From NCBI RefSeq assembly GCF_900631945.1, contig NZ_UZWE01000024.1:124001-188000 (forward strand): a stretch of DNA of 64,000 nt. The letters run 5' to 3'. Position 1 is the first letter of the stretch. Every line of letters starts with the position of its first letter. Positions 24,892-32,774 of this stretch are shown here, in pieces. Under the pieces are notes generated by a model that was not told where the DNA came from, searched no databases, and worked only from the letters and a program-made list of their open reading frames with translations. The position numbers and the translations under genes are program-made. Source of the DNA: Paracoccus haematequi (lineage in GTDB: Bacteria > Pseudomonadota > Alphaproteobacteria > Rhodobacterales > Rhodobacteraceae).

Positions 24892-26686
24892 CCAGGGGCA
24901 GGGTCGCCTTTTCGAGCCATCGGCGCGTTTCATCGTTCAGGTGCGGCGACAGCCCATCGCGGACACGCAGGTGATAGGCGTCCAGCCAGTCTATTTCGTC
25001 CCGCGACAGCGCCGCGATGTCGATCAGGCGGCGGTCGATGGGACACAGCGTCAACGTCTGAAACCCCAGCATGGCCCGGCCCGGTTCGGATTCCGCCTCG
25101 GTGATGGCGATCAGGTTTTCGATGCGGATGCCGAAGGCGCCTTCGCGGTAATAGCCCGGCTCGTTCGACAGGATCATCCCGGCTTCCAGGGGCAGGGTAC
25201 TGGCCCGGCTGATGCGGGCAGGGCCTTCGTGGACGCACAAGGCGGCGCCCACGCCGTGGCCGGTGCCATGATCGTAGTCCAGGCCCTGCGACCATAGGTA
25301 TTGCCGCGCCAAGGCGTCCAGATGCGCGCCCGCCACACCTTTCGGAAAGCGCGCCCGGCTGATCGCGATCATGCCTCGCAGGACGGCTGTATAGGGGGCC
25401 ACGGCGTCCCGCAGCGGCGACCCCAGGGCCACCGTGCGGGTGATGTCGGTGGTGCCGTCGGGATATTGTCCGCCGGAATCGATCAGCAGCACCTCGCCCG
25501 CTGCCAGACGGCGGTTGGTGGCGCGGGTGACGCGGTAATGGACGATCGCGCCGTTCGGCCCGGCGCCGCAGATCGTGTCGAAGCTGATATCGGTAATCCC
25601 GGCCTCGCGGCGAAGGGCTTCCAGCTTTTCCACCACGTCGATCTCGGTCAGGTCCGCCGGATCCTGCGCGTCCAGCCAGGCCAGCAGCCGCGTCATCGCC
25701 ACCCCGTCGCGCAGATGTGCGGCGCGCATCCCCTCCAATTCGGCGGCGTTCTTGCGCGCCTTGGGCAGGATCGCCGGGTCGGTGGCGGGGGCGATCCGGG
25801 TGTTGGCGCTGTCCAGCAGGCGGAACGCCGCCTCGGGGGCCGAGGCGGGGTCGAGGCGAACCGGGCCTTCCAGATCCAGCAGCGCGGCGGGCAGGCCCTC
25901 GGGATGCAGGATCGCGACCTGGTTGCCCAGATGGGCGCGCAGGGCGTCGTCGAATTTGGCCGGGTCCGCGAACAGGGCGACATGACCGTCATCCGACAGC
26001 ACCGCGAAGGACTGCACGATGGGGTTCTTGGGCACGTCGCTGCCCCGGATGTTCAGCAGCCAGGAAATCGAATCGGGCAGAGTCAGCAGCGCCGCCGCCT
26101 GCCCTTCGTCGCGCAGTTGCGCGGCCAGCCGGGCGCGCTTTTGGGCAGAGGTTTCGCCCGCGAGCGCGTCGTCATGGGCGCGCGCCCGGCCCACCGGCGG
26201 GGCGGGGCGGTCTGTCCAGATCGCGTCCAGCGGGTTGCGGTCCACCGCGATCAGGCCGATGCCGCTGTCGGCAAGCGCCTTGTCCAGCGTCTCGATTTCC
26301 TGGCGGGTGTGCAGCCACGGATCGAAGCCCAGGCGTCCGCCCGCAGGCAAGGCCTCTCGCAGCCAGTCCGAGGGCTTGGTTTCCGGCCAGGGGACCGGCG
26401 TGAAATGGTCCAGATCCAGCTGCGCCTTGACCTGCACGCGATACCGTCCGTCGATGAACACGCCCGCGCGGTCGGGCGTCACGACGGCAAAGCCCGCGCT
26501 GCCGGTGAAGCCCGTCAGCCAGGCCAGCCGCGCATCGGCATCGGCCACGTATTCGCCCTGATGGGCGTCGGCGCGGGGGATGATAAAGGCGTCCAGGCCG
26601 TCGGCTGCCAGCCGGGCGCGCAGTTGCGCCAGCCGGGCCGCGTGGTCGCCGCCGCCCGCCGGGGCGTCGAAGGTCTGGAAACTCAC
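24875..26686 (-). CDS. Aminopeptidase P family (M24B, Xaa-Pro aminopeptidase)
   Basis: A 603-aa cytosolic metallopeptidase of the three-domain XPNPEP1 type. It removes an N-terminal residue before proline. Two creatinase-N-like domains come first (AAHQGEYV-like ADAHQGEYVADADARLAWLT at the start). The pita-bread domain (about 300-530) has all five metal ligands: DSGGQYPDGTTDITR (two Asp), the His in GTGHGVGAALCVHEGP, Glu in LSNEPGYYREG and Glu in IRIENL. The final codons (ETSSL-stop) are made by a dispersed repeat element. Its start overlaps the upstream hydrolase stop by 4 nt. Confidence 0.92.
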   Translation of the reverse strand: MSFQTFDAPAGGGDHAARLAQLRARLAADGLDAFIIPRADAHQGEYVADADARLAWLTGFTGSAGFAVVTPDRAGVFIDGRYRVQVKAQLDLDHFTPVPWPETKPSDWLREALPAGGRLGFDPWLHTRQEIETLDKALADSGIGLIAVDRNPLDAIWTDRPAPPVGRARAHDDALAGETSAQKRARLAAQLRDEGQAAALLTLPDSISWLLNIRGSDVPKNPIVQSFAVLSDDGHVALFADPAKFDDALRAHLGNQVAILHPEGLPAALLDLEGPVRLDPASAPEAAFRLLDSANTRIAPATDPAILPKARKNAAELEGMRAAHLRDGVAMTRLLAWLDAQDPADLTEIDVVEKLEALRREAGITDISFDTICGAGPNGAIVHYRVTRATNRRLAAGEVLLIDSGGQYPDGTTDITRTVALGSPLRDAVAPYTAVLRGMIAISRARFPKGVAGAHLDALARQYLWSQGLDYDHGTGHGVGAALCVHEGPARISRASTLPLEAGMILSNEPGYYREGAFGIRIENLIAITEAESEPGRAMLGFQTLTLCPIDRRLIDIAALSRDEIDWLDAYHLRVRDGLSPHLNDETRRWLEKATLPLETSSL

Positions 26687-27375
26687 AACGCGATCGCCTT
26701 CATGACCTGGGGTTCGATTACCCGCACCCCCGGCAGCCCGTCGATCAGCGCCTGCGCCGATTGTTCCAGCAGGGGGAAGGTCTTGTAATGGCAGGGGATC
26801 ACGGTCTTGAAGTCGAAATATTTCCTGGCGGCCCAGGCGGCGCGGCGCATGTCCATGGTGAAATGGCCCCCGGCGGACAGGATGCCGATATCGGGCCGGT
26901 GGTATTCGCCCATCCAGCCCATGTCCGCCATGATGTCGGTATCACCCGAGACATAGATCACATGGCCTTCGCCCGCGATCATGTAGCCCGATTCGTGGCC
27001 CGCATAGATCGGCCCGTCCGCGCCGTCCAGCGAACTGGAATGAGTGGCGTTGACCATCGTCACCTTGGCCCCGCCCAGATCGACGGTGCCGCCCTTGTTG
27101 AAGCCGATGCCCTCGATGTCGTGATGGGTGATCCAGCTGTTGATCAGGTCATAGATGCCCGCGACGGGAATCTTCAGTTCCTTGGCGATGGCCAGCGTGT
27201 CGCCGGAATGATCGCCATGGCCGTGGGTCAGCAGGACATGGGTGGCACCCGCAATGGCGTCAGTGCGGGCGTCCTCGGGGAAGACCGGGTTGCCTGAAAT
27301 CCAGGGGTCGATCAGGATCACGGCATCCTCGATCTCCAGGCGAAAGCCGGAATGTCCAAGCCAGGTCAGTTTCAT
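26683..27375 (-). CDS. Metal-dependent hydrolase, UPF0173 (metallo-beta-lactamase fold)
   Basis: A 230-aa protein of the UPF0173/YtkL group. The first residues MKLTWLGHSGFRLEIEDAVI and the metal motif LTHGHGDHSGDT (HxHxDH) are diagnostic. Later ligands lie in NATHSSSLDG, YVSGDTD and IPCHYKTFP. The frame is open upstream to 27450, but ATG 27375 is the family start. The stop overlaps the aminopeptidase start (ATGA), so the two are translationally coupled. The substrate is unknown. Confidence 0.9.
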   Translation of the reverse strand: MKLTWLGHSGFRLEIEDAVILIDPWISGNPVFPEDARTDAIAGATHVLLTHGHGDHSGDTLAIAKELKIPVAGIYDLINSWITHHDIEGIGFNKGGTVDLGGAKVTMVNATHSSSLDGADGPIYAGHESGYMIAGEGHVIYVSGDTDIMADMGWMGEYHRPDIGILSAGGHFTMDMRRAAWAARKYFDFKTVIPCHYKTFPLLEQSAQALIDGLPGVRVIEPQVMKAIAL

Positions 27376-27433
27376 CGCGGTCCCCTTGTCGATTGTCGGG
27401 GGCAGGTTAGCGGGGCTTGCCGCGGCTGACCAG

Positions 27434-29170
27434 TCACAGAGGCGCCGCATCCTCCAGCCGCAGCCGCAGGCGTTCGCGGCCGTTCCAGGTCGACAGATCC
27501 AGCCTGCCTGCCAGATGGAACCGCCGCCCCCGCGCGCTGATCAGCGCGGGGCCAAGCGGGCCGGTCATCGCCCCCCAGGCCACGGCCTCCAATGCCGGGC
27601 CGCCCGCGCTGCGGAAGGACAGGCGCAGGTGGCTGTCGCCCATGGTCTGCGCGCTGTCGATCAACTGGTCGGCGAAGGCGAAGCGCGGCGCCGGGGCGGC
27701 CTGGCCGTAAGGCCCGGCGTCCTCAAGCTGGCGGTACATCTGCGGCGTGGCGCCCGCGCCTTCCAGCAGGCCGGATATTCGCAGGTCGCGCGCGCCCGTC
27801 CGCTGGGCCAGATCGGCGGCGATCAGGTCCGCCAGCCGTTCCATCGCCGCAGGGATCTTCGTCTCGGCCACGGTCAGGCCAGCGGCCATCATGTGGCCGC
27901 CGCCCTTCAGCAGCAGGCCTTCATCCGCCAGCCGGTGGATCGCGCGGCCCAGGTCGACGCCGGGCACCGAACGCGCCGATCCCTTGCCGATGCCGTTCTC
28001 CACCCCGATCACGACCGAGGGGAGGTCGGTCGCCTCTTTCACGCGCGCGGCGACGATGCCCACGACGCCTGGATGCCAGCCGGGACCGGCGGCCCAGGAC
28101 AAGCGGGCATCACCCCGCGCTTCGACTTGGGCCAGGGCCTCGTCGCGGACGGCGGATTCGATGGCACGGCGGTCGCGGTTCAGCCCGTCCAGTTCGGCGG
28201 CCAGCCGCCCCGCCTCGCGGGGATCACGGCAGGCGAGGCACAGCGCGCCCAGATCGGCGCGGCCCACCCGGCCCCCGGCATTGATGCGCGGCCCCAGCAG
28301 GAAGCCCAGGTGAAAGGCGGCGGGCGGCCCGTCGAGGCGGGCCACATCCGATAGCGCCACCAGGCCGGGGCGGCGGCGGCGGGCCATGATCGCCAGCCCC
28401 TGCCGCACGAAGGCCCGGTTCACGCCGGTCAGCGGCGCCACGTCGGCCACCGTCGCCAGCGCCACCAGATCCAGCATCGCCATCAGGTCGGGTTCCGGCT
28501 GTCCCATGCCGCGCAAGACGCGTCCCGCCTGAACCAGCGTCAGGAACACCACGCCTGCCGCGCAGAGATGACCCAGAGAGCCGTCCTCGTCCGCGCGGTT
28601 CGGGTTCACCACCGCCAGGGCGGGGGGCAGGGTCTCGCCGCCCAGATGGTGATCCAGCACGATCACGTCGGTGCCCGTGGCGGCGGCCAGGGCGTCATGG
28701 CTCAGCGTGCCGCAATCGACGCAGACGATCAGGTCGTGATCCGCGGCCAGGGCAGCCATGGCGGGCGCGTTCGGACCATAGCCCTCGTCGATGCGGTCAG
28801 GGATATACAGGGTCGCATCGCGGCCCTGCTGGCGCAGCCAGTCCAGCAGCAGCGCCGCCGACGACCCCCCATCCACGTCGTAATCGGCAAAGATGGCGAT
28901 GCGTTCGCCCTTGACCGCAGCCGCGACCAATCGTTCCGCCGCGATCCCCATGTCGCGCAGCGACAGCGGGTCGGGCAGAAGGTCGCGCAGGCGCGGCGTC
29001 AGGAAGCCCTCGGCGCCCTCGGCCTCGACCCCGCGCTCGGCCAGGATGCGCGCCACCGGCAAAGGCAGCCCGGTGCGCTGCGCCAGACCCTCGGCCAGCC
29101 GGTCGGTTTCGGCGTCCGGGCCGACCCATCGCCGATTTGTCAGCGATCGCTCGATCCCCAGAAACGCCAC
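27434..29170 (-). CDS. recJ: Single-stranded-DNA-specific exonuclease
   Basis: 5'-3' single-strand exonuclease of recombination and mismatch repair. The 578-aa DHH-family protein shows FADYDVDGGSSAALLLDWLR (motif I), VCVDCGT, VLDHHLGGE (DHH) and, in the DHHA1 domain, GGGHMMAAGLTV, followed by an OB-fold. I take GTG 29170 as start: AAGAAGG lies 7 nt upstream, while the upstream TTG at 29194 has no such site. That Shine-Dalgarno is the tail of a dispersed repeat element. It lies in a minus-strand run bolA-glpX-recJ. Confidence 0.94.
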   Translation of the reverse strand: MAFLGIERSLTNRRWVGPDAETDRLAEGLAQRTGLPLPVARILAERGVEAEGAEGFLTPRLRDLLPDPLSLRDMGIAAERLVAAAVKGERIAIFADYDVDGGSSAALLLDWLRQQGRDATLYIPDRIDEGYGPNAPAMAALAADHDLIVCVDCGTLSHDALAAATGTDVIVLDHHLGGETLPPALAVVNPNRADEDGSLGHLCAAGVVFLTLVQAGRVLRGMGQPEPDLMAMLDLVALATVADVAPLTGVNRAFVRQGLAIMARRRRPGLVALSDVARLDGPPAAFHLGFLLGPRINAGGRVGRADLGALCLACRDPREAGRLAAELDGLNRDRRAIESAVRDEALAQVEARGDARLSWAAGPGWHPGVVGIVAARVKEATDLPSVVIGVENGIGKGSARSVPGVDLGRAIHRLADEGLLLKGGGHMMAAGLTVAETKIPAAMERLADLIAADLAQRTGARDLRISGLLEGAGATPQMYRQLEDAGPYGQAAPAPRFAFADQLIDSAQTMGDSHLRLSFRSAGGPALEAVAWGAMTGPLGPALISARGRRFHLAGRLDLSTWNGRERLRLRLEDAAPL

Positions 29171-29177
29171 GCCTGCA

Positions 29178-29184
29178 CCTTCTT
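29178..29184 (-). promoter_or_regulatory. recJ ribosome-binding site within a repeat element
   Basis: The minus strand reads AAGAAGG, 7 nt before the GTG start. It is the tail end (ACAAAGAAGAAGG) of element copy 4, so the repeat seems to provide the start signal of recJ. Confidence 0.6.
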
Positions 29185-29220
29185 CTTTGTCCAAATACCC
29201 TCTTGGGGGGCAAGGCCCCC
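29179..29220 (-). repeat. Dispersed GGATATTT element, copy 4
   Basis: On the minus strand, directly after the glpX stop codon: 6-bp hairpin GGGGGC-CTT-GCCCCC (29215-29220 with 29206-29211), then CAAGAGGGTATTTGGACAAAG and AAGAAGG. It fills almost the whole glpX-recJ gap. Confidence 0.7.
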
Positions 29221-30186
29221 TTACCTGATCGGGTTGCGATAGATCATCCGCCGCACCGAGCCGGTCTTGGACCGCATCAGGATCGTCTCGGTCGTCAGAT
29301 AGCCGGGTTCACGCTTGACCCCAGCCACGATGGACCCGTTCGTCACGCCCGTCGCGGCAAAGATCACGTCGCCCGTCACCAGCTCGTCGCGGGCATAGAT
29401 GCGATCCAGATCGGTGATGCCCGCCTTGCGCGCGCGGCCCTTTTCGTCGTCGTTGCGGAACAGCAGCTTGCCCCACATCTGCCCGCCCATGCATTTCAGC
29501 GCCGAGGCCGCCAGAACCCCCTCGGGGGCGCCGCCCGAACCCATATACATGTCGATGCCGGTCAGTTCGGCCTCGGCGCAGTGGATCACGCCCGCCACGT
29601 CGCCGTCGGTGATCAGCCGGATCGCCGCGCCGGTGGACCGCACCTCGGCCACCAGATCCTCGTGGCGCGGGCGTTCCAGGATGCAGACGGTGATGTCGCT
29701 GTCCTTCACGCCGCGCGCCTCGGCCAGGGCGCGGACCCGCTGCGCGGGAGTCATCTCAAGGCTGACCACATCGGTCGGATAGCCCGGCCCGATGGCCAGT
29801 TTTTCCATATAGACGTCGGGCGCGTGCAGCAGCGTGCCGCGCGGGGCCATGGCGATCACCGTCAGCGCGTTCGGCATGTCCTTGGCGGTCAGCGTCGTGC
29901 CTTCCAGCGGATCAAGGGCGATGTCCACCTCCGGTCCCTGGCCGGTGCCGACCTCCTCGCCGATATACAGCATCGGGGCCTCGTCGCGCTCGCCCTCGCC
30001 GATCACCACGACGCCCTTGATGTCCAGCATGTTCAACTGGTCGCGCATCGCGTTCACGGCGGCCTGGTCGGCGGCCTTTTCGTCGCCGCGCCCGATCAGC
30101 CGGGCCGAGGCATGGGCCGCCGCCTCGCTGACGCGGGCCAAGCCAAGCGAAAGCATCCGGTCGTTGAAATCCTTGGGGGCGGTCAT
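29221..30186 (-). CDS. glpX: Fructose-1,6-bisphosphatase class II
   Basis: Hydrolyses fructose-1,6-bisphosphate in gluconeogenesis. The 321-aa GlpX-type enzyme has GEGERDEAPMLYIGEEVG, the metal-binding VDIALDPLEGTT and the sugar-binding YMGSGGAPEGVLAASALKC. Length is typical. It is preceded by bolA on the same strand and followed, through a repeat element, by recJ. In related bacteria it sits in a hom-glpX-recJ cluster; the homoserine dehydrogenase gene is not here. Confidence 0.95.
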   Translation of the reverse strand: MTAPKDFNDRMLSLGLARVSEAAAHASARLIGRGDEKAADQAAVNAMRDQLNMLDIKGVVVIGEGERDEAPMLYIGEEVGTGQGPEVDIALDPLEGTTLTAKDMPNALTVIAMAPRGTLLHAPDVYMEKLAIGPGYPTDVVSLEMTPAQRVRALAEARGVKDSDITVCILERPRHEDLVAEVRSTGAAIRLITDGDVAGVIHCAEAELTGIDMYMGSGGAPEGVLAASALKCMGGQMWGKLLFRNDDEKGRARKAGITDLDRIYARDELVTGDVIFAATGVTNGSIVAGVKREPGYLTTETILMRSKTGSVRRMIYRNPIR

Positions 30187-30264
30187 GTCGATCCCTCTTT
30201 CCGACAGTTCGGGCGCGTTCTACGCGCGCGCCGTGACAGCGGCAAGGCTGTCGGCGCTAACGGA

Positions 30265-30516
30265 TCAGGTCTCGGACAATTCCAGCGCCAGCGCGTGGAT
30301 GCGGGGCACGATGTCGCCCAGGGCCTGATGCACCAGCCGGTGCCGCTGGACCCGGCCCAGCCCGGCGAAATCGGGGCTGGCCATGCGGATGCGGAAATGA
30401 GTCTGACCGCCGTCGCGGTATCCGGCGTGGCCGCGATGGCTTTCGCTTTCGTCGACCACCTCCAGCCGGGTGGGGCGCAGCGCGGCCAGCCTGTCGCGCA
30501 TTTCATCGGCAATCAT
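30265..30516 (-). CDS. BolA family protein
   Basis: An 83-aa BolA/IbaG-type protein with the class II KH-like fold. The family motif is visible as VVDESESHRGHAGYRDGGQTHF followed by RIRMASPDFAGLGRVQRHRLVHQAL. Such proteins bind glutaredoxins through a shared iron-sulphur cluster, or act as transcription factors. The conserved His residues (H27, H30 of SHRGH) are kept. It is divergent from the DnaJ-like gene across 69 bp. Confidence 0.92.
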   Translation of the reverse strand: MIADEMRDRLAALRPTRLEVVDESESHRGHAGYRDGGQTHFRIRMASPDFAGLGRVQRHRLVHQALGDIVPRIHALALELSET

Positions 30517-30585
30517 TCGTCAAGACCTTTCATGTCGCGTCAAAAACCCTAAACTGCCGCCTCCGAGTCGCAAAGGTGCCCCACA

Positions 30586-31212
30586 ATGAGCAGTAACGAC
30601 CCGTTCGGCTTCGACATTTCGGCCGCGAAGGACAAGAAGCGCAAGACCAAGGGCCGTCGCGGCATGTCGGGGGCCTTCGAGACCTCGACCCGGATCTGCG
30701 ACAAGCAGGGCTGCGAAGAGCCTGGCCAGTACCGCGCGCCCAAGAACCCTCGGCATCTGGACGATTATTTCTGGTTCTGCAAGGAGCATGTCCGCGAATA
30801 CAACGCGAACTGGAACTACTTCCAAGGCCAGTCCGAGGAGGAATTCCAGCAGTTCATCGACAACGCGACCGTCTGGGAACGCCCGACCAAGCCCTTTGGC
30901 CGCGCCGCCGCCGAGGACAAATGGGCGCGCCACGGCGTCAGCGATCCGCTGGAAATCTTGGGCGCCAACGGCACCGCCCCCGAGGCGCGCGCCAAGGCCA
31001 GCCGCAAGCTGCCCCCGACCGAGCGCAAGGCCCTGGACATTCTGGAAGCCAAGGACACCTGGACACGGGTCGAGATCCGCAAGCAGTACAAGTCGCTGGT
31101 CAAGGATCTGCATCCCGACATGAACGGCGGCGACCGTTCCGACGAGGACCGGCTGGCCGAGGTGGTCTGGGCCTGGGACCAGGTGAAGGACAGCCGGTTC
31201 TTCAAGGACTGA
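30586..31212 (+). CDS. J-domain protein with C-terminal DnaJ domain
   Basis: A 208-aa cytosolic co-chaperone-like protein. The J domain is at the C-terminus (about 140-208), with the HPD motif in LVKDLHPDMNGGDRSDEDR that stimulates DnaK. The N-terminal part has a possible zinc-binding cluster, CDKQGC...FWFCKEH, and a conserved linker ending in NWNYFQGQSEEEFQQF. This architecture is typical of an alphaproteobacterial DnaJ-like family distinct from DnaJ itself. An element copy follows the stop. Confidence 0.9.
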   Translation: MSSNDPFGFDISAAKDKKRKTKGRRGMSGAFETSTRICDKQGCEEPGQYRAPKNPRHLDDYFWFCKEHVREYNANWNYFQGQSEEEFQQFIDNATVWERPTKPFGRAAAEDKWARHGVSDPLEILGANGTAPEARAKASRKLPPTERKALDILEAKDTWTRVEIRKQYKSLVKDLHPDMNGGDRSDEDRLAEVVWAWDQVKDSRFFKD

Positions 31213-31218
31213 AGGTGG

Positions 31219-31281
31219 CGGGGGGGCTGCCGCCCCCGTCCGCTGCGCGGACTCCCCCGCGGATATTTGGGCACAGAAGAT
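31219..31281 (+). repeat. Dispersed GGATATTT element, copy 5 (two hairpins)
   Basis: Between the converging DnaJ-like and lnt genes: GGGGGC-TGCC-GCCCCC, then GTCCG-CTGCG-CGGAC, then CTCCCCCGCGGATATTTGGG and the tail GCACAGAAGA. This and copy 2 are the fullest versions. Confidence 0.75.
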
Positions 31282-31285
31282 TCGG

Positions 31286-32764
31286 TCAGGCGAGGAGGTT
31301 TCGGTCGGGCCGGCGGCGGGTGATCGCCAAGCCGAGCATGAGAGCGGCCAGCAGGACCACCGGGGCGTTGCCCCACCGCATCCAGGGCGTTTGGGGCAGG
31401 GGCGCGGGCAGGGCGGCGTCGATCTTGCCCGCCACGCCCAGGGGCAGCGACTGGCGGATCCGGCCATGCGGGTCGATCACCGCGCTGATGCCGGTATTGG
31501 CGGCGCGGATCAGCGGCAGCCCGGATTCGATGGCGCGCAGCCGGGCCTGGGCCAGGTGCTGATAGGGGCCGGAGAATTTCCCGAACCAGGCGTCGTTGGT
31601 GGCTTGCAGCAGCCAGGCGGGCCGCTGGTCCAGGCCGCGCAGGTGCTGGGGAAAGATCGCCTCGTAGCAGATCAGCGGCTGGAAGTCGGGCAGGCCGGGG
31701 ACTTGCATAACCACGGGGCCGGGGCCTGCGGAATAGCCGTTGCCCTGCTGGGCGGCGAAGGCGCCGATGCCGATCCGCGCCAGGGCGTCGCCCCAGGGGA
31801 CGTATTCGCCGAAGGGGACAAGGTGGAACTTGTCATAGACCGCGCCGATGGTGGCGTCGGGGTTCAGCGTGACAAGGCTGTTGTAGAACCGGCTGCCGTC
31901 GCGCCGCTGGATGCCCAGGACCAGGGGCGCGCCCGCCGCCTGCGCCATCGCGGGCAGCACCGGGTCGGCATCCTCCAGCAGGAAATTCACGGCTGTTTCG
32001 GGCCAGATCACCACGTCCCGGGGGCCGGGTTCCGCCGACAGGTCCAGAAGGCGCTGGAAAAACACCGCCGCCCATTGGGGATCCCACTTCAGATCCTGCT
32101 GGGCGTTCGGCTGGACGATCCGCAGGCGCGCGGGGCTGTCCGGGGGCAGGGGCTGGGACAGTCGTGCCAGACCAACGCTCCATAGCCCGCCGGTCAAGGC
32201 GACCGCCAAGACCACGGCGGGCAGCGGCCGGATCAGCGCGGGCAGCGCCGCCAGGGTCAGGGTGATCGCGCCAAGGCCCAGTGCCCCGGTCCAGGCCGCC
32301 GTCTGCGCCAGGGGCGTGTCGATCCAGGCATGGCCGATCAGCGCCCAGGGCAGGCCGGTGAAGATCCAGCCGCGCAGCCAGTCCGACAGCAGCAGCGCCG
32401 CCGCGATGGCGATGGCCCGGCGCGGGCCGGGCACGGTCAGGCGCGCGGCAAGCGCGGCTGGGACGGCCCAGAACAGCGCCCCGCCCAAGGCCATCAGGAC
32501 CAGGGCGAAGGGCGCCATCCAGCCATGGATTTCAGGCTCGACCAGGAACGGCTCGACGATCCAGGACATCGACAGGGCGAACCAGCCGAACCCTGCCGCC
32601 AGCATCGGCAGGAAGACCCCGTCCCGTCGCGCGGCGCGGTGGATCAGGATCGCCAGGGCCAGGGGCGTGGCGATCCAGAGGCCGAAGGGCGGCAGGCCAA
32701 GCGCCGCGACCAGCCCGAGGGCCAGCGGGATCCAGAGCTGCCGCAGGGGCGGACGGCCGGGCAT
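31286..32764 (-). CDS. lnt: Apolipoprotein N-acyltransferase
   Basis: Adds the third acyl chain to the N-terminal Cys of lipoproteins at the inner membrane. The 492-aa protein has six or so N-terminal helices (about 10-210) and a nitrilase domain with the catalytic triad: Glu in VVIWPETAVNF, Lys in YDKFHLVPFGEYVP, and Cys in PLICYEAIFPQ. The frame is open far upstream into the helicase gene, but ATG 32764 (MPGRPPLRQLW) is just 10 nt after the helicase stop and gives the normal length. It is cotranscribed with the helicase. Confidence 0.95.
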   Translation of the reverse strand: MPGRPPLRQLWIPLALGLVAALGLPPFGLWIATPLALAILIHRAARRDGVFLPMLAAGFGWFALSMSWIVEPFLVEPEIHGWMAPFALVLMALGGALFWAVPAALAARLTVPGPRRAIAIAAALLLSDWLRGWIFTGLPWALIGHAWIDTPLAQTAAWTGALGLGAITLTLAALPALIRPLPAVVLAVALTGGLWSVGLARLSQPLPPDSPARLRIVQPNAQQDLKWDPQWAAVFFQRLLDLSAEPGPRDVVIWPETAVNFLLEDADPVLPAMAQAAGAPLVLGIQRRDGSRFYNSLVTLNPDATIGAVYDKFHLVPFGEYVPWGDALARIGIGAFAAQQGNGYSAGPGPVVMQVPGLPDFQPLICYEAIFPQHLRGLDQRPAWLLQATNDAWFGKFSGPYQHLAQARLRAIESGLPLIRAANTGISAVIDPHGRIRQSLPLGVAGKIDAALPAPLPQTPWMRWGNAPVVLLAALMLGLAITRRRPDRNLLA

Positions 32765-32774
32765 TGGCGGGAAA

